Below are positions 15,110 through 16,757 of a DNA stretch of 16,757 nt, in pieces. How positions within the stretch are numbered: the stretch's first letter is position 1; every line of letters starts with the position of its first letter. Position numbers and translations under genes: made by a program. The notes beneath the pieces are model-generated. The model was not told where the DNA came from and searched no databases. It was given only the letters and a program-made list of their open reading frames with translations. The stretch comes from Sphaerochaeta sp. (GTDB lineage Bacteria > Spirochaetota > Spirochaetia > Sphaerochaetales > Sphaerochaetaceae): positions 1 through 16,757 of the forward strand of contig DMAO01000009.1 of assembly GCA_003446545.1 (NCBI GenBank). Reading direction: 5' to 3'.

Positions 15110-16757
15110 ATGATTTTTTTTGCAACATCTGCCTTATATCTAAATGACATCATCGAGGCCGAGGCCGTAAAGGCCGGTGGGACTGATGTACGCACCGTAA
15201 GCGGCGGGGTCGAATTTCAGGCTGACCTTGCAGCAGCGTATCGCTTCTGCCTATGGTCCAGGACCTCTACGCGCCTCATGCTTGGTTTGTTCCAAGATGA
15301 TGACATTCGTACAGCCGATGAGTTGTATGAAGCCTCCTCTCTGATTCCCTGGGAAGAATGGATTAATCCTGAACTCACGTTCCTGGTCACCGAATCCGTC
15401 AAGAACTGTCCCTATCTGAAAAACTCCCATTTTGGAGCCATACGGCTCAAGGATGCCATCGTCGATCGCATCAGGGAGAAATTCGAGGACCAGAGACCTA
15501 TGGTAGACAAGGACAACGCCGATGTTGTCTTCCACCTCCATGTTGAAGGTGATGAGGTCAGCTGGTACGTGGACTTTTCAGGCAGGGGCCTGCATAAGCG
15601 AGGCTACCGCACTGATCAGACTGATGTTATTCTCAGCGAATTCCTAGCCTCTTCAGTGCTCTACCGTTCCGAATGGAGAAGGACACTGGAGAACAGCGAG
15701 ACGGTCCCTGTGTTGCTCGATCCTTTTTGCGGTTCGGGTACTCTGGCTATTGAGGGAGCCCTCTGGGCAACGGATCAGGCCCCTGGCCTGGTCGTAGCTC
15801 GCAAGTTCGGCTTTCTGAACCTCCCTGTCCACGACCCTGATCTCTGGGATGACATTGTCGACGAGGCCCTTGCACGTGCTGAAGTCGGGCTCAAGCGCGA
15901 TATCAGGATATACGCTTGGGATAGTGACCCAAGGGCCATTGCAATCGCCAAGGAAAATGCAAAGGTAGCAAAGGTCGACCAGTTCATTGACTTCCAGGTC
16001 AGGGACTTTACCCAGGTAACAGAAAAAGATGTTCCCGATACCATCGGGTATGTGGTGACTGACCCTCCCTATGGGGTGAGGTTTGCATCCGAACAGCCTC
16101 TTGATGTGCTGTACCGTGCTATGGGAAAACAGCTCAACGAGCTTTTTGGGGGGTGGAACATTGCCATCCTCTGTGGCCAGCAGGAACTGCTCAGCTACGT
16201 CGATATGAAGCCCGATAGGACCAATACGGTAAACAATGGGGGCATTCCCTGCCAGATAGCTCATTACTATGTGTTTACCCCAGAGGAACGTCAGGCCATG
16301 ATCGAGCGAGCCATCCAGAGAAAGGCCGAACGCCTTGAGCAACCCCTCAGTGATGGAGCCCAGATGGCCTACAACCGCCTGAAAAAAAACATGGAACGAA
16401 TCGAGCCTCTGATGAAAAAGCAGGGAGTTACCTGCTACCGCATCTATGATGCCGATATGCCTGAGTACAGTGCCGCCATAGATGTCTATGAAGGCAAGTA
16501 CATCAGTTTGCAGGAGTATGCCCCACCGGCTACCATCGATGTTGATGATGCACTCAAGCGCCTGCAAGAGCTCATCGATGCCACCGAACGCGCCACCCTC
16601 ATTGACAGGGATATGATTTTCGTCAAGCAGAGGACCCAACAGAAGGGTGACAGCCAGTATGAGAAGTTGGGCAAGGATGACAAGTTCTACCTGGTAAACG
16701 AGAATGGTAGCAGGTACATGGTCAACTTCAGTGATTACCTCGACACGGGCCTCTTTC
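15110..16757 (+). CDS. rlmL: Bifunctional 23S rRNA guanine methyltransferase RlmKL, 3' end outside window
   Basis: The first 549 codons of a two-domain rRNA methyltransferase; the frame is open at the right edge. The N-terminal ~165 residues include a THUMP-like RNA-binding part. The RlmL half (m2G2445 in E. coli numbering) has the SAM motif DPFCGSGT at 204-211 and catalytic DPPYG at 318-322. The second half starts near 415 with AYNRLKKNMERIEPL, then YRIYDADMPEYSAAIDVYEG and NFSDYLDTGLF, all matching the start of the RlmK half (m7G2069). E. coli RlmKL is 702 aa, so about 150 residues are probably missing, including the RlmK SAM motifs. ATG 15110 has AGGAG 5 bases upstream, 16 bp after hslO. 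A run of eight T (15114-15121) covers codons 2-4. Confidence 0.95.
   Translation, partial: MIFFATSALYLNDIIEAEAVKAGGTDVRTVSGGVEFQADLAAAYRFCLWSRTSTRLMLGLFQDDDIRTADELYEASSLIPWEEWINPELTFLVTESVKNCPYLKNSHFGAIRLKDAIVDRIREKFEDQRPMVDKDNADVVFHLHVEGDEVSWYVDFSGRGLHKRGYRTDQTDVILSEFLASSVLYRSEWRRTLENSETVPVLLDPFCGSGTLAIEGALWATDQAPGLVVARKFGFLNLPVHDPDLWDDIVDEALARAEVGLKRDIRIYAWDSDPRAIAIAKENAKVAKVDQFIDFQVRDFTQVTEKDVPDTIGYVVTDPPYGVRFASEQPLDVLYRAMGKQLNELFGGWNIAILCGQQELLSYVDMKPDRTNTVNNGGIPCQIAHYYVFTPEERQAMIERAIQRKAERLEQPLSDGAQMAYNRLKKNMERIEPLMKKQGVTCYRIYDADMPEYSAAIDVYEGKYISLQEYAPPATIDVDDALKRLQELIDATERATLIDRDMIFVKQRTQQKGDSQYEKLGKDDKFYLVNENGSRYMVNFSDYLDTGLF

Noticed and set aside
15081..15121. Hairpin plus T-run as an intrinsic terminator before rlmKL
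   Set aside because: The stem is only five pairs and the T-run starts 16 bases after it, inside the rlmKL coding start. The geometry is wrong for a terminator.
16382..16389. Eight-A run in rlmKL
   Set aside because: It encodes a Lys-Lys-Asn stretch in a basic helix conserved in the family; there is no sign of frame change after it.
15653..16639. Long minus-strand open frame (328 codons) opposite rlmKL
   Set aside because: It lies entirely antisense to the rlmKL frame, which shows clear family motifs. The antisense translation shows no recognisable domain, so it is a shadow.
1..16757. Mobile elements, CRISPR arrays, tRNA/rRNA genes, toxin-antitoxin or defence genes
   Set aside because: None were seen; the coding density, conserved gene types and even base composition look like ordinary core chromosome.

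Overview
The window looks like chromosomal DNA from a Gram-negative (diderm) bacterium of about 50% GC by eye. I see no phage, plasmid, IS, CRISPR, tRNA or rRNA. The outer-membrane TolC-type channel and the zinc/AAA+ protease FtsH fit any diderm. The overall protein style suggests a spirochaete of the Sphaerochaeta/Treponema group, but that is an impression rather than a proof. Genes are packed almost end to end, and no gene-free stretch exceeds about 120 bases.

Minus strand, read from about 11.3 kb down to 1. One tightly spaced gene string runs: TolC-type outer-membrane channel, periplasmic adaptor (MacA/HlyD type), ABC ATPase, MacB/FtsX-type permease, membrane histidine kinase, NtrC-type response regulator with an intact GAFTGA loop, oligoendopeptidase F, RlmD/TrmA-family RNA uracil methyltransferase with a 4Fe-4S motif, and a glutamine-dependent NAD+ synthetase cut by the window edge. 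Junctions are 4-bp ATGA overlaps (kinase/regulator, methyltransferase/nadE), a 17-bp overlap (pepF/methyltransferase) or gaps of 1 to 27 bp. A sigma-54 (-24/-12) promoter with correct GG-N10-GC geometry lies just upstream of the channel gene. Since the same string encodes a sigma-54 activator and its kinase, the simplest reading is a self-regulated, sigma-54-driven tripartite export operon whose transcript may continue into pepF and two housekeeping genes.

Centre, 11371-12190. A minus-strand short-chain reductase with pteridine-reductase/FolM hallmarks is transcribed divergently from ftsH. Its best promoter puts +1 on the A of the ATG, which predicts a leaderless mRNA. The ftsH -35 box (a perfect TTGACA) overlaps the reductase -35 box on the other strand.

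Plus strand, 12191 to the end. ftsH (membrane protease), hslO (Hsp33 redox chaperone) and rlmKL (fused 23S rRNA methyltransferase, cut by the window edge) form a likely operon joining membrane-protein quality control, oxidative-stress chaperoning and ribosome modification.

No gene family here is unknown. The most interesting content is regulatory: the sigma-54 loop on the exporter and the leaderless/overlapping divergent promoter pair.
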